From Streptomyces montanisoli (GTDB lineage: Bacteria; Actinomycetota; Actinomycetes; Streptomycetales; Streptomycetaceae), in contig NZ_JAGIQL010000006.1 of the NCBI RefSeq assembly GCF_017813245.1, forward strand, positions 28,418 through 92,417: a DNA stretch of 64,000 nt, given 5' to 3'. Position 1 is the first letter of the stretch; every line of letters starts with the position of its first letter. The translations under genes were made by a program, and so were the position numbers. The notes beneath the pieces were generated by a model. The model searched no databases. It was not told the DNA's origin and saw only the letters and a program-made list of their open reading frames with translations. Of the stretch, positions 32,635 through 43,703 are shown piece after piece.

Positions 32635-33612
32635 ATGAAGATCGCTTTCGTGGGCAAGGGCGGCAGCGGCAAGACCACGCTGTCCTCGCTCTTCATCCGC
32701 GGCCTGGCCGCCGACGGCACACCCGTCATGGCGGTGGACGCCGACATCAACCAGCATCTCGGCGCCGCGCTCGGCCTGACCGACGAGCAGGCCGCCGCGC
32801 TCCCCGCGATGGGCGCGCACCTCCCGTTGATCAAGGAGTACCTGCGCGGCGGCAACGCCCGCATCGCCTCGGCCGAGACGATGATCAAGACCACGCCGCC
32901 GGGCGCGGGCTCGCGCCTGCTGCGCGTCGTGGAGGACAACCCCGTGTACGACGCCTGCGCGCGCGATGTGCGGCTCGACGACGGCACGATCCGGCTGATG
33001 GCCACGGGCCCGTTCACCGAGGCCGACCTCGGCGTCGCCTGCTATCACTCCAAGGTGGGCGCGGTCGAACTGTGCCTGAACCACCTCGTGGACGGTCCCG
33101 GCGAGTACGTCGTGGTCGACATGACGGCCGGCTCCGACTCCTTCGCCTCCGGGATGTTCACGCGGTTCGACATGACGTTCCTGGTGGCGGAGCCGACCCG
33201 CAAGGGCGTCTCCGTGTACCGGCAGTACAAGGAGTACGCCCGCGACTTCGGCGTCGCGCTGCGCGTCGTCGGCAACAAGGTGCAGGACGAGGCGGACCTG
33301 AGGTTCCTGCGCGACGAGGTCGGCGACGACCTGCTCGTCACGCTCTCCCACTCCGACTGGGTCCGTGCCATGGAGAAGGGCCGGCCCGCGCCGTTCGCCA
33401 CGCTGGAATCGGCGAACCGGGCGGCGCTCGACACGCTCAAGGCCGCCGCGCTGCGGTCGTACGAGCAGCGGGACTGGGCCCGCTACACCCGCCAGATGGT
33501 GCACTTCCACCTGAAGAACGCGGAGAGCTGGGGCAACGCGAAGACGGGCGCGGATCTGGCGTCGCAGGTCGACCCCGCCTTCGTCCTGGGCGAGACGGTG
33601 CCGGTGCCGTAG
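32635..33612 (+). CDS. CooC/MinD-like P-loop ATPase
   Basis: The 325-residue protein starts MKIAFVGKGGSGKTTLSSLF, with a deviant Walker A (two Lys: K9 and K15), then PVMAVDADINQHLG (Walker A' Asp) and VVVDMTAGSDSFASGM (Walker B). This resembles CooC-type ATPases that insert metals into CO dehydrogenase, though no such enzyme lies nearby, so the client is unknown. ATG 32635 is preferred to GTG 32629. A sequence TATCGACTACGGT just upstream would place transcription start almost at the start codon, so the mRNA may be leaderless. Confidence 0.82.
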   Translation: MKIAFVGKGGSGKTTLSSLFIRGLAADGTPVMAVDADINQHLGAALGLTDEQAAALPAMGAHLPLIKEYLRGGNARIASAETMIKTTPPGAGSRLLRVVEDNPVYDACARDVRLDDGTIRLMATGPFTEADLGVACYHSKVGAVELCLNHLVDGPGEYVVVDMTAGSDSFASGMFTRFDMTFLVAEPTRKGVSVYRQYKEYARDFGVALRVVGNKVQDEADLRFLRDEVGDDLLVTLSHSDWVRAMEKGRPAPFATLESANRAALDTLKAAALRSYEQRDWARYTRQMVHFHLKNAESWGNAKTGADLASQVDPAFVLGETVPVP

Positions 33613-33702
33613 GGACACGGCACCGCCCGGGCCGCCCCTGCTCCCGCCCTCGCGGCGGCGCGCGTCCGGGGCTCCCTCCGGGTCCATCCGTGAGAGGGTG
33701 TT

Positions 33703-33732
33703 GGCCCCTCCCCGCCTCGGCGGCGAGGGGCC
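33703..33732 (+). terminator. Hairpin between the ATPase gene and acs
   Basis: GGCCCCTC (33703-33710) pairs with GAGGGGCC (33725-33732); the loop contains an inner CGCC-TCGG-CGGC fold. Confidence 0.55.
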
Positions 33733-33878
33733 GTTCGCGGCCCTTGACGGGCCGTCCGCCACGGAACGGCGCGCTCGCACAGAGGTCTAAACCAATTGCC
33801 CGTTTGCTCTTGTCACGTGGGCGTCCGGCTGATGAGCTAGCGGGGGAAACGTAGGACGCCCTGGGAATGGGAGATGTC

Positions 33879-35834
<1,956 letters not shown>

Positions 35835-35842
35835 GCACGCTG

Positions 35843-35885
35843 AAGCGGGGGTGTCCGGCACGCGGAGTGCCGGGCACCCCCGCTT
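35843..35885 (+). terminator. Strong terminator of acsA
   Basis: A 19-bp stem with one G-T wobble (35843-35861 with 35867-35885) and a 5-nt loop GCGGA, nine bases after the stop codon. Confidence 0.85.
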
Positions 35886-36126
35886 CCGTGCGTACGACCT
35901 TTCGTACGTACGACGGGTGATCCGGGGTACCCATGACCAACGCCGCCGCGTACTGGCGGCCCGATCCGACAGCCCTATCCGGGGGCAACGCGCGGGGGCA
36001 ACGCGCGGGGACGGCGGCGGTCCGGCATGATCTGACAACAGATACGAAGCACGCGGACACGTAGTACCCGAGTACGCGGACACGAAGTACAAGAGAACGG
36101 TTACGGCCGAGGAGAGGGAGTCACCG
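35886..36126. other. Promoter region of the holin-like gene, no gene seen
   Basis: It contains CGTACG-type short palindromic repeats (35887-35920) and a duplicated GGGGCAACGCGC near 35983-36010. The Shine-Dalgarno for the next gene is GAGGAGAGGGAG just before 36121. Confidence 0.5.
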
Positions 36127-36630
36127 ATGAGCGACCCCGACAAGCAGGTTGCCGATGCGCTGAAGGCGGGCACCGTCGTCGAAGCCGTACCCGCCGACCG
36201 CAGTCTCGGCCAGCTGGTCGCCGCCGCAACCGCCGAGATGTCGGAGCTGATGCACGACGAGATCGCGCTCGCCAAGGCTGAGCTGCGGCAGGACGTGAAG
36301 AAGGGCGCGATCGGCGGCGCCGCGGGCAGCGTGGCCGGGATCATGGCGCTGTTCTCGCTGCCCATGTTCAGCTTCGCGGCCGCGTACGGCATCCACAACC
36401 TCGGCCTCGGCCTCGCCTGGTCGTTCCTGATCGTCGCCGGTGCCTTCGTGGTCATCGCGGGTCTCGCGGGCGGCATCGCGGCGCTCGTCCTGAAGAAGAT
36501 CAAGCCGCCGAAGAAGTCGATCGCGGCGGCCAAGGACACCGCGTCCGTCCTGCAGAAGGCCAAGCCGCACCCGCGGGAGCTGGCGACCGGCACATCGGAG
36601 TCCAAGTCTGTGGCACGCTCGTCTGCATGA
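36127..36630 (+). CDS. Phage-holin-family/DUF1469-type membrane protein
   Basis: This 167-residue protein has an N-terminal amphipathic region LGQLVAAATAEMSELMHDE, then two membrane helices (SVAGIMALFSLPMFSFAAAYG and FLIVAGAFVVIAGLAGGIAA) separated by a short loop, and a basic tail KKIKPPKKS. This is the layout of the Actinobacterial Holin-X/putative superfamily III holin proteins. It is chromosomal, not part of a prophage. Its stop overlaps the next ATG as ATGA, so the two are co-translated. Confidence 0.8.
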   Translation: MSDPDKQVADALKAGTVVEAVPADRSLGQLVAAATAEMSELMHDEIALAKAELRQDVKKGAIGGAAGSVAGIMALFSLPMFSFAAAYGIHNLGLGLAWSFLIVAGAFVVIAGLAGGIAALVLKKIKPPKKSIAAAKDTASVLQKAKPHPRELATGTSESKSVARSSA

Positions 36631-37544
36631 CGGCCCCTGAATCAGCCGTACGCGTCGACGGCCCCTGGATCCACCGCGACGTGGCCGCCAACGGTGCGCG
36701 CTTCCACATCGCCGAGCTGGGCGAGGGGCCGCTCGTGCTGCTCCTGCACGGGTTCCCGCAGTTCTGGTGGACGTGGCGCCACCAGATGGTGGCGCTCGCC
36801 GACGCCGGGTACCGTGCCGTCGCCATGGACCTGCGCGGCGTGGGCGGCAGCGACCGCACGCCGCGCGGCTACGACCCGGCCAACCTCGCCCTCGACATCA
36901 CGGGCGTCATACGCTCCCTCGGCGAGCCGGACGCCGCGCTCGTCGGGCACGACCTCGGCGGCTACCTCGCGTGGACGGCGGCGGTGATGCGCCCGAAACT
37001 GGTCAGACGGCTGGTCGTGAGCTCGATGCCGCACCCACGGCGCTGGCGCTCCGCGATGCTCTCCGACTTCGCGCAGACGCGCGCCGGCTCGTACGTGTGG
37101 GGCTTCCAGCGGCCCTGGATCCCCGAGCGCAAGCTGGTGGCGGACGACGCCGAGCTGGTGGGCGAGCTGATCAGGGACTGGTCGGGACCGGAGAAGCCGG
37201 ACGACAAGGCGATCGCGACGTACCGGCGCGCGATGCTCGTCCCGTCGACGGCGCACTGCGCGATCGAGCCGTACCGCTGGATGGTGCGCTCGCTCGCCCG
37301 CCCCGACGGCATCCAGTTCTACCGGCGCATGAAGCGCCCGGTCCGGGTGCCCACGCTGCAGCTGCACGGGTCGGCCGACCCGGCGATGCGGACGCGTTCC
37401 ACGGCGGGGTCCGTCGAGTACGTGGAGGGCGCGTACCGGTGGCGGCTCTTCGACGGTCTGGGCCACTTCCCGCACGAGGAGGACCCGCTCGCGTTCTCCA
37501 CGGAGCTGCTCACCTGGCTGGCGGACAGCACGCAGGACCGATGA
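36627..37544 (+). CDS. Alpha/beta-fold hydrolase, epoxide-hydrolase/haloalkane-dehalogenase type
   Basis: The 305-residue enzyme has the oxyanion motif L-H-G-F-P-Q-F-W-W-T-W (HGxP), the nucleophile elbow G-H-D-L-G-G with Asp rather than Ser, a cap domain, and the His in GLGHFPHEEDP. An Asp nucleophile with HGxP marks the epoxide hydrolase/dehalogenase branch. The acid residue is probably in LHGSADPAM. Starts at ATG 36627, overlapping the holin-like gene. Confidence 0.88.
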   Translation: MTAPESAVRVDGPWIHRDVAANGARFHIAELGEGPLVLLLHGFPQFWWTWRHQMVALADAGYRAVAMDLRGVGGSDRTPRGYDPANLALDITGVIRSLGEPDAALVGHDLGGYLAWTAAVMRPKLVRRLVVSSMPHPRRWRSAMLSDFAQTRAGSYVWGFQRPWIPERKLVADDAELVGELIRDWSGPEKPDDKAIATYRRAMLVPSTAHCAIEPYRWMVRSLARPDGIQFYRRMKRPVRVPTLQLHGSADPAMRTRSTAGSVEYVEGAYRWRLFDGLGHFPHEEDPLAFSTELLTWLADSTQDR

Positions 37545-37650
37545 GCCGTCGCTCGGCCGCCCGAACGGGTGGACTTCGTACGCCTATCCTATGAGCTGCC
37601 AAATGCCGGGCGCATAGGCCGATTGGCTCTCACTCAGGCGGTTACGGACC

Positions 37651-37875
37651 ATGGGGCGGGGGCACACGTCGGGTATGGGCTGGACGCACGATCACGGTGA
37701 CGCAGCACGCAAGAGGCACACATCGGCCGCCACGCCGATCACGCACCCGAGGGGTGACATCAGCCGGGCAGAGGCCGACGCGAGGCTCGAGCTCGGAATC
37801 CCCCGCATCATCCGCCGCAGGGCCCGCTGGGTCTCGGCGCGGCTGCGCCACCCGCGCGGCGCCACGGCGACCTGA
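37651..37875 (+). CDS. Possible small basic hypothetical protein
   Basis: A 74-residue frame (or 66 from ATG 37675, MGWTHDHGDAARKRH) contains the plausible helical segment ISRAEADARLELGIPRIIRR. No good ribosome-binding site is visible and I do not recognise a family, so this may be spurious. The rest of 37545-37983 contains nothing else that I can support. Confidence 0.3.
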   Translation: MGRGHTSGMGWTHDHGDAARKRHTSAATPITHPRGDISRAEADARLELGIPRIIRRRARWVSARLRHPRGATAT

Positions 37876-37983
37876 CACCTGACGCGTCGGCAGATGACGC
37901 ACCGGCAGAGACGGCATACGGCCGTACGCGCGTGACGCCGGCCACGGCCGACGTCCCCGCCACGTCCGGCGTCCCCGCCGCGG

Positions 37984-39183
37984 CTACAGCGCGCACCCCT
38001 GCGTACTGACCTGCTGGTCGGCCGTCCTGCCCGCCTTGACGTCGGGCTTGATCTCGTCCGCCGTCAGTGCGTAGCCGGTGCTGTTGTCGTCCAGGGACCG
38101 CGCGAAGATCACGCCGTACACCTTGCCGTCGGGGGTCAGCAGCGGTCCGCCGGAGTTGCCCTGACGCACCGTCGCGTACAGCGAGTACACGTCGCGGGTG
38201 ACGTTGCCACGGTGGTAGATGTCGGGGCCGCTGGCGTCGATCCTGCCGCGCACGCGCGCCGAGCGGACGTCGTACGCGCCGTTCTCGGGGAAGCCCGCGA
38301 CGATGGCGCTGTCGCCGCTGCTCGCGTCGGTGGCGCTGAACTTGAGCGGTGTCGCGTGCAGGCCCGGCACGTCGAGGACGGCGATGTCGCGCTGCCAGTC
38401 GTAGAGGACGACCTTCGCGTCGTACAGCCGGCCCTTGCCGCCGATCTGCACGGTCGGATCGCTCACTCCGCCCACGACGTGCGCGTTGGTGATCACCCTG
38501 TCCTTGGTGAAGGCGAAGCCGGAGCCCTCCAGCACCTTGCCGCAGCCGGACGCCGTGCCGACGACCTTCATGATCGACTTCTGCGCCCTGGCCGCCACCG
38601 GGCTGCCCGCGAGCGCCGGGTCCGGCGCCTTGACCTGGGTGATCGGCTCATTGGCGAACGGGCTGAAGACCTGCGGGAACCCGTTCTGGGAAACGACGGA
38701 GGAGAAGTCGGTGAACCACGTGGTGGCCTTGTTCGGCATCACGTTGGAGACACCGAGCAGCACCTTCGAGCCGCGCACCTCCCTGCCGATCGTGGGCAGG
38801 GACGTCACGGCGAGCGCCGACCCGAGCAGCCACGCGACCAGCAGCATCGCGACGACGTTGACCACCGCGCCGCCCGTCGCGTCCAGGGCGCGCGCGGGCG
38901 ACCAGGTGATGAACTTGCGGAGCCGGTTGCCGAGGTGCGTGGTGAACGCCTGCCCGACCGAGGCGCAGACGATGACGATGACGACCGCGATGATGGCCGC
39001 GGTCGTGGACACGTTGGCGTCCTGGGTCAGCTGCTTCCACGCCAGCGGCAGCAGGTAGACGGCCACGAGACCGCCGCCGAGGAACCCCACCACCGACAGG
39101 ATGCCGACGACGAACCCTTGTCTGTACCCGATGACCGCGAACCACACCGCGGCGACCAGCAGCAGGATGTCGAGCACGTTCAC
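37984..39183 (-). CDS. MarP-like membrane-anchored serine protease (CvpA + trypsin domains)
   Basis: The 399-residue protein has a CvpA-like N-terminal region with four membrane helices (NVLDILLLVAAVWFAVIGYRQG onwards, quoted in part), then a periplasmic trypsin-fold protease. Triad: His in VITNAHVVGG, Asp in WQRDIAVLDV, Ser in RQGNSGGPLL. This is the MarP family, which supports acid and oxidative-stress resistance in mycobacteria. GTG 39183 is preferred (GAGG nine bases upstream, and homologues start N-V-L-D-I-L-L) over GTG 39219. Confidence 0.9.
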   Translation of the reverse strand: MNVLDILLLVAAVWFAVIGYRQGFVVGILSVVGFLGGGLVAVYLLPLAWKQLTQDANVSTTAAIIAVVIVIVCASVGQAFTTHLGNRLRKFITWSPARALDATGGAVVNVVAMLLVAWLLGSALAVTSLPTIGREVRGSKVLLGVSNVMPNKATTWFTDFSSVVSQNGFPQVFSPFANEPITQVKAPDPALAGSPVAARAQKSIMKVVGTASGCGKVLEGSGFAFTKDRVITNAHVVGGVSDPTVQIGGKGRLYDAKVVLYDWQRDIAVLDVPGLHATPLKFSATDASSGDSAIVAGFPENGAYDVRSARVRGRIDASGPDIYHRGNVTRDVYSLYATVRQGNSGGPLLTPDGKVYGVIFARSLDDNSTGYALTADEIKPDVKAGRTADQQVSTQGCAL

Positions 39184-39296
39184 CGTCAGTTGCCTCGCAA
39201 TGTCGTCCCAGGGCCTCACGCGACGAGCGCGGGGCCCCGCGGGGTCCCGGGCCCCGCCGGGCCGGCGCCCGGCGGCCGCGTGTGGGTCTCAGCCTG

Positions 39297-40025
39297 TCAT
39301 GCCCGCCAGTCGAGGGGGACCCGCTTGTCGTGGTCCCACGGCCGCTCCCACCCCGCGTGGTGCAGGATGCGGTCGATCACACCGGCCGTGAACCCCCACA
39401 CGAGCGCCGAACCGCAGCGGAACGCGGGACCGTGGTGGCCCCTGGGGTGGACGGCCACGCAGCGGTTCGCGGGGTCCGTGAGATCGGCCACGGGCACCGT
39501 GAAGACCCGCGCGGTCTCCGCCGGGTCGACCGCGCCGACCGGGCTCGGGGTGTGCCACCAGCCGAGCACGGGCGTCACGACGAAGCCGCTGACCGGGATG
39601 TAGAGCCTCGGCAGTACGCCGAAGATCCGCACACCGGACGGGTCGAGGCCGGTCTCCTCACGGGCCTCGCGCAGCGCGGCGCGCAGCGGCCCCGTCGTCG
39701 CCGGGTCGCCGTCCTCCGGATCCAGGGCGCCGCCCGGGAACGACGGCTGGCCCGCGTGCGAGCGGAGGCTGCTCGCGCGCTCCATCAGCAGCAGCTCCGG
39801 GCCCTGCTCGCCCTCGCCGAACAGGATCAGGACGGCGGACTGCCTGCCGCCGCCGTCCTCGGGCGGCAGGAAGCGGCTGAGCTGCTCCGGCCGTACGATG
39901 CCGGCGGCGCGCGCGACGGGCTGGAGCCAGCCGGGCAGGCCGTCCGCGCTGACGGTCACATCCACGTCCCCGCCCGCCCGGGATCCGCGGCCCGGCGGAT
40001 CGGTCTGAGTTTCCGTGTGCGTCAT
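39297..40025 (-). CDS. Nudix hydrolase, CoA pyrophosphatase (NudL/PCD1-like)
   Basis: The 242-residue enzyme has the NuCoA signature, LLLMERASSLRSHAGQPSFPGG, immediately before a Nudix box, with RAALREAREETGLDP. This combination marks coenzyme A pyrophosphohydrolases. ATG 40025 follows GGGGG at 5-base spacing. It sits between the MarP-like protease and nth on the same strand. Confidence 0.9.
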   Translation of the reverse strand: MTHTETQTDPPGRGSRAGGDVDVTVSADGLPGWLQPVARAAGIVRPEQLSRFLPPEDGGGRQSAVLILFGEGEQGPELLLMERASSLRSHAGQPSFPGGALDPEDGDPATTGPLRAALREAREETGLDPSGVRIFGVLPRLYIPVSGFVVTPVLGWWHTPSPVGAVDPAETARVFTVPVADLTDPANRCVAVHPRGHHGPAFRCGSALVWGFTAGVIDRILHHAGWERPWDHDKRVPLDWRA

Positions 40026-40119
40026 CGGCACCCCCGCGGTTCAACGCGCACCTGGCACGCGATCGTTCCGCGGAGCACGGAGCGCGCCCTCCGGCAGCGC
40101 GCCGGGCCGCCGCGGCCCG

Positions 40120-40971
40120 TCACGCGCGGCTCTCCGGGTTGCCGAGCGGCGGCGCGGGGCGGCCCGGGTAGCCCGCGGGAGGGCTGAGCCGCTGGCCCGG
40201 CTTGCCGCCCATCTCGTACTTGAGGAGTTTCCTGGCCTTTTCCGGGTCGGTCTCCCCCTCGCCGTACGCCGGGCACAGCTCGGCGATCGGGCAGGCCCCG
40301 CAGGCGGGTTTGCGGGAGTGGCAGACGCGACGGCCGTGGAAGATGATCCGGTGCGAGAGCATCGTCCACTCGCTCTTGGGGAAGATCGCGGCGATCTCCG
40401 CCTCGACCTTCTCGGGATCCTCCTGCTCGGTCCACTTCCAGCGGCGGACCAGCCGGCCGAAGTGCGTGTCCACGGTCAGGCCCGGCACGCCGAACGCGTT
40501 GCCGAGGACCACGTTCGCCGTCTTGCGGCCGACGCCCGGCAGCGTCACGAGATCCTCGATCCTGGGCGGCACCTCGCCGCCGAAGCGGTCACGCAGCGCC
40601 ACGGAGAGGCCGATCAGGGACTTCGTCTTGGCGCGGAAGAAACCCGTCGGCCTGATGGCCTCCTCCAGCTCCTCGGGCACGGCCGCCGCCATGTCCTCCG
40701 GCGTCGGGTACCTGGCGAACAGGGCGGGCGTGGTCTGGTTCACCCTGAGGTCGGTGGTCTGGGCGGACAGGACCGTCGCCACCAGGAGCTCGAACGCGTT
40801 CCGGAAGTCGAGCTCGGGGTGTGCGTACGGATACACCTCCGCGAGCTCGCGGTTGATCCGGCGGGCCCTGCGGACCATCGCCAGATGCGATTCCGGTTTT
40901 GCGGCTTTCTTCTGTTTCTTCGCTTTCGCCGAGGGCTGTTCGCCCACAGCGGAACTGGGTTCCGCGGACAC
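40120..40971 (-). CDS. nth: Endonuclease III
   Basis: The 283-residue DNA glycosylase/AP lyase excises oxidised pyrimidines. It has [21 protein letters not shown], the helix-hairpin-helix [18 protein letters not shown] with catalytic Lys in GRKTA, catalytic Asp in VDTHFGRL, and the 4Fe-4S cluster [17 protein letters not shown]. Start is GTG. It has an N-terminal Lys-rich extension and a Pro-rich tail. Divergent from crp across 277 bp. Confidence 0.95.
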   Translation of the reverse strand: MSAEPSSAVGEQPSAKAKKQKKAAKPESHLAMVRRARRINRELAEVYPYAHPELDFRNAFELLVATVLSAQTTDLRVNQTTPALFARYPTPEDMAAAVPEELEEAIRPTGFFRAKTKSLIGLSVALRDRFGGEVPPRIEDLVTLPGVGRKTANVVLGNAFGVPGLTVDTHFGRLVRRWKWTEQEDPEKVEAEIAAIFPKSEWTMLSHRIIFHGRRVCHSRKPACGACPIAELCPAYGEGETDPEKARKLLKYEMGGKPGQRLSPPAGYPGRPAPPLGNPESRA

Positions 40972-41248
40972 TCTTCAAGCCCCCTTGGCCTGCGCTCTCG
41001 CCGGTCTCCCACTGGTCAGTCGGACACTCGGCCAGCCTAAAGCCCGGCACTGACATCCGGGCGGATACGGACCCGACGTCACCCGATTCCGCCCCAGCGC
41101 ACGGCAGAACACCCTTTGTACGTCAAACTTTCCGTACGGAGAGGATGCTGCGCGTACGGCACCAGCAGCACCTACGGCATCATGGGGACCACGGCTGTCC
41201 GCAAGGACCGCCACTGATTCCCCGAGCAGGTCGACAAGGAGAGAACTC

Positions 41249-41923
41249 GTGGACGACGTTCTGCGGCGCGCCCCGCTCTTCGCGGCGCTCGACGACGACC
41301 AGGCCGCCGAGCTCCGCGCCTCGATGAGTGAGACCACGCTCGCGCGTGGCGAAGCGCTCTTCCACGAGGGGGACCCCGGAGACCGCCTGTACGTGGTCAC
41401 GGAAGGCAAGGTCAAGCTGCACAGGACCTCGCCCGACGGCCGCGAGAACATGCTCGCGGTGCTGGGCCCCGGCGAGCTGATCGGTGAGCTCTCGCTCTTC
41501 GACCCCGGCCCGCGCACGGCGACGGCCACGGCCCTGACGGAGGTCAAGCTCCTCGGCCTCGGCCACGGCGACCTCGTCCCCTGGCTGAACGTGCGCCCCG
41601 AGGTCGCGTCCGCGCTGCTGCGCGCCGTCGCGCGCCGGCTGCGCAAGACGAACGACCAGATGTCCGACCTGGTCTTCTCCGACGTGCCCGGCCGCGTGGC
41701 GCGCGCCCTGCTCGACCTGTCGCGCCGCTTCGGCGTGCAGTCGGAGGAGGGCATTCACGTCGTCCACGACCTCACGCAGGAGGAGCTGGCCCAGCTCGTC
41801 GGCGCGTCGCGCGAGACGGTCAACAAGGCCCTCGCGGACTTCGCGCAGCGCGGCTGGCTGCGCCTCGAGGCGCGCGCGGTGATCCTGCTGGACGTGGAGC
41901 GCCTCGCGAAGCGCTCGCGCTGA
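41249..41923 (+). CDS. crp: Crp-family cAMP receptor transcription factor
   Basis: The 224-residue regulator has a cyclic-nucleotide-binding domain (EGDPGDRLYVVTEGKVKL, then GELIGELSLFDPGPRTATA, the phosphate-binding cassette with conserved E and R), a dimer helix (EVASALLRAVARRLRKTNDQ) and a winged helix-turn-helix, TQEELAQLVGASRETVNKAL. GTG start with AAGGAGAG at 6-base spacing. In Streptomyces Crp controls germination and antibiotic clusters. The gene is next to nth, as in S. coelicolor to my recollection. Confidence 0.95.
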   Translation: MDDVLRRAPLFAALDDDQAAELRASMSETTLARGEALFHEGDPGDRLYVVTEGKVKLHRTSPDGRENMLAVLGPGELIGELSLFDPGPRTATATALTEVKLLGLGHGDLVPWLNVRPEVASALLRAVARRLRKTNDQMSDLVFSDVPGRVARALLDLSRRFGVQSEEGIHVVHDLTQEELAQLVGASRETVNKALADFAQRGWLRLEARAVILLDVERLAKRSR

Positions 41924-41932
41924 CACGCGCCG

Positions 41933-42820
41933 GTGCCCGTACCCGTGGATCCGGACGTGGACGCGGGCGTGGGCCCGAGCGTGGACGCGGGCCTGGACGT
42001 GGACGCCGGAGGCAAGGGCCTGGACGCGGACGGCCGCATCGCCAGGGAGGGCTCGCTCGACCGCGTGCAGCCCCCGTTCGCACCCCTCGTCGACGACGTA
42101 CGGCGGCGGGTGGCCGAGGCATACGGCGCGCGGCTGCACAGCGCGTACCTCTACGGCTCGATCCCGCGGGGCACGGCACGGCCAGGCCGCTCGGACCTCG
42201 ACCTCCTGATCGCCCTGCACGCGCGTCCCACAAAAGCCGACGAGGAGACCGCACGCGCGCTGGAGAGCGCCCTCGACGCCTCTCACGAGGTGATCGACGG
42301 CGGCGGCATCCTGCTGCACGGCACGGAGACGCTGCTGTCCGACGCCGAGCGGTACGACATGGGGTGGTTCGTCGCATGCCTGTGCACGCCCCTGATCGGT
42401 GAGGACCTGGCCGCCCGCCTGCCCCGGTACCGCCCGGACTCGCGGCTCGCGCGCGAGACCAACGGCAGCCTCGACCTGCGGCTGCCCCGCTGGCGCCGGC
42501 AGAACGCCGCTGCGGCCGGCGATCCCGCCGAGCGGGCCCGGCTGAGCCGCGCCTACGCACGCCACCTCGTCCGCACGGCGTTCACGCTGGTGATGCCGCG
42601 CTGGGGCGGCTGGACGAGCGACCTCACACGGTCGGCGGAGATCTTCGCGCACTACTACCCGGACCACCCGGAACGCGGCGACCAGATGCGCGCGGCGGCC
42701 GCCGTCGCCCTCGAGCCGGTCACGGACCCGGCGGTGCTCGCGGAATACGCGGACGATCTGGGCCCGTGGCTGGCCGCCGAGTACGCGCGCGTGCACGGGC
42801 ACAGGACGCCGCGCCCGTAG
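41933..42820 (+). CDS. Nucleotidyltransferase-domain protein
   Basis: The 295-residue product has an N-terminal low-complexity stretch of repeated V-D-A-G units (residues 8-30), then a minimal nucleotidyltransferase domain: SAYLYGSIPRGTARPGRSDLDLLI (GS..R...SDLDL). The C-terminal ~150 residues are helical with HLVRTAFTLVMPRWGGWTSD, like the substrate-binding part of MNT/DUF4111-type enzymes. It starts 9 bp after crp's stop and is probably co-transcribed. Target unknown; aminoglycoside-type or nucleic-acid AMPylation are both possible. Confidence 0.75.
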   Translation: MPVPVDPDVDAGVGPSVDAGLDVDAGGKGLDADGRIAREGSLDRVQPPFAPLVDDVRRRVAEAYGARLHSAYLYGSIPRGTARPGRSDLDLLIALHARPTKADEETARALESALDASHEVIDGGGILLHGTETLLSDAERYDMGWFVACLCTPLIGEDLAARLPRYRPDSRLARETNGSLDLRLPRWRRQNAAAAGDPAERARLSRAYARHLVRTAFTLVMPRWGGWTSDLTRSAEIFAHYYPDHPERGDQMRAAAAVALEPVTDPAVLAEYADDLGPWLAAEYARVHGHRTPRP

Positions 42821-42845
42821 GACCCGTTGCCGCGGGAAGGGTTCC

Positions 42846-43703
42846 TCAGCGGGTGAGGCCGTGCTCCCGCAGGTACTCGAGTTGCGCGCGCACGGAGAGC
42901 TCGGCCGCCGGCCAGAGCGTCCTGTCCACGTTCGCGTACACCTCCGCCACGACCTCCGAGGCCGTCACGAGACCGTTCTCGACGGCCGTCTCGACCTGCG
43001 CCAGGCGGTTGGCGCGGTGCGCGAGGTAGTACTCGACGGCGCCCTGGGCGTCCTCGAGCACAGGCCCGTGCCCCGGCAGGACCGTGGTGACGCCGTCGTC
43101 CACCGTCAGGGACCGCAGCCTGCGCAGCGAGTCGAGGTAGTCACCGAGCCTCCCGTCCGGGTGGGCGACGACGGTGGTGCCGCGGCCGAGGACCGTGTCG
43201 CCCGTGAGCACCGCTCGGTCGGCCGGGAGGTGGAAGCACAGGGAGTCGGCGGTGTGGCCAGGGGTCGGCACCACCCGCAGTTCAAGGCCGCCCGTCGCGA
43301 CGACGTCACCGGCGGCGAGCCCCTCGTCGCCCAGGCGCAGCGCCGGGTCGAGGGCGCGGACAGGGGTTCGGGTGAGCTCGGCGAAGCGCGCGGCGCCCTC
43401 GGCGTGGTCGGGGTGGCCGTGGGTGAGGAGGGTCAGCGCGACCCGCTTGCCCGCCTGCTCGGCCGTCGCGATGACGGCCCTCAGGTGCGCCTCGTCCAAA
43501 GGCCCGGGATCGATCACGACGGCCAGGTCCGACGAGGGCTCGGCGACGATCCAGGTGTTGGTGCCGTCCAGCGTCATCGGCGACGGGTTGGGCGCGAGTA
43601 CGTTCACGGCGCGCGCGGTGGCCGCGCCGGAGGCGACGGACGCCCGTGGGCGGCCGGGCAGTGCTCCGGCGTCGGCCGCGTCGCCGGATGACGCGCCGGT
43701 CAT
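42846..43703 (-). CDS. Metallo-beta-lactamase-fold hydrolase (LACTB2-like)
   Basis: The 285-residue protein has the metal-binding T-H-G-H-P-D-H, PTPGHTADSLCFHL, LTGDTVLGRG and VLPGHGPV, i.e. the five-motif MBL fold with a C-terminal winged helix (EVYANVDRTLWPAAE) as in LACTB2/beta-CASP-like endoribonucleases and MBL hydrolases. ATG 43703 overlaps the upstream Nudix stop (ATGA). Convergent with the nucleotidyltransferase gene. Confidence 0.88.
   Translation of the reverse strand: MTGASSGDAADAGALPGRPRASVASGAATARAVNVLAPNPSPMTLDGTNTWIVAEPSSDLAVVIDPGPLDEAHLRAVIATAEQAGKRVALTLLTHGHPDHAEGAARFAELTRTPVRALDPALRLGDEGLAAGDVVATGGLELRVVPTPGHTADSLCFHLPADRAVLTGDTVLGRGTTVVAHPDGRLGDYLDSLRRLRSLTVDDGVTTVLPGHGPVLEDAQGAVEYYLAHRANRLAQVETAVENGLVTASEVVAEVYANVDRTLWPAAELSVRAQLEYLREHGLTR

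Noticed and set aside
32635..33612. Carbon monoxide dehydrogenase maturation gene cooC
   Set aside because: Family resemblance only; no CO dehydrogenase or other coo gene is in the window.
36127..36630. Evidence of a prophage (holin)
   Set aside because: The holin-family name reflects membrane topology; no other phage gene is near and the gene is coupled to a hydrolase.
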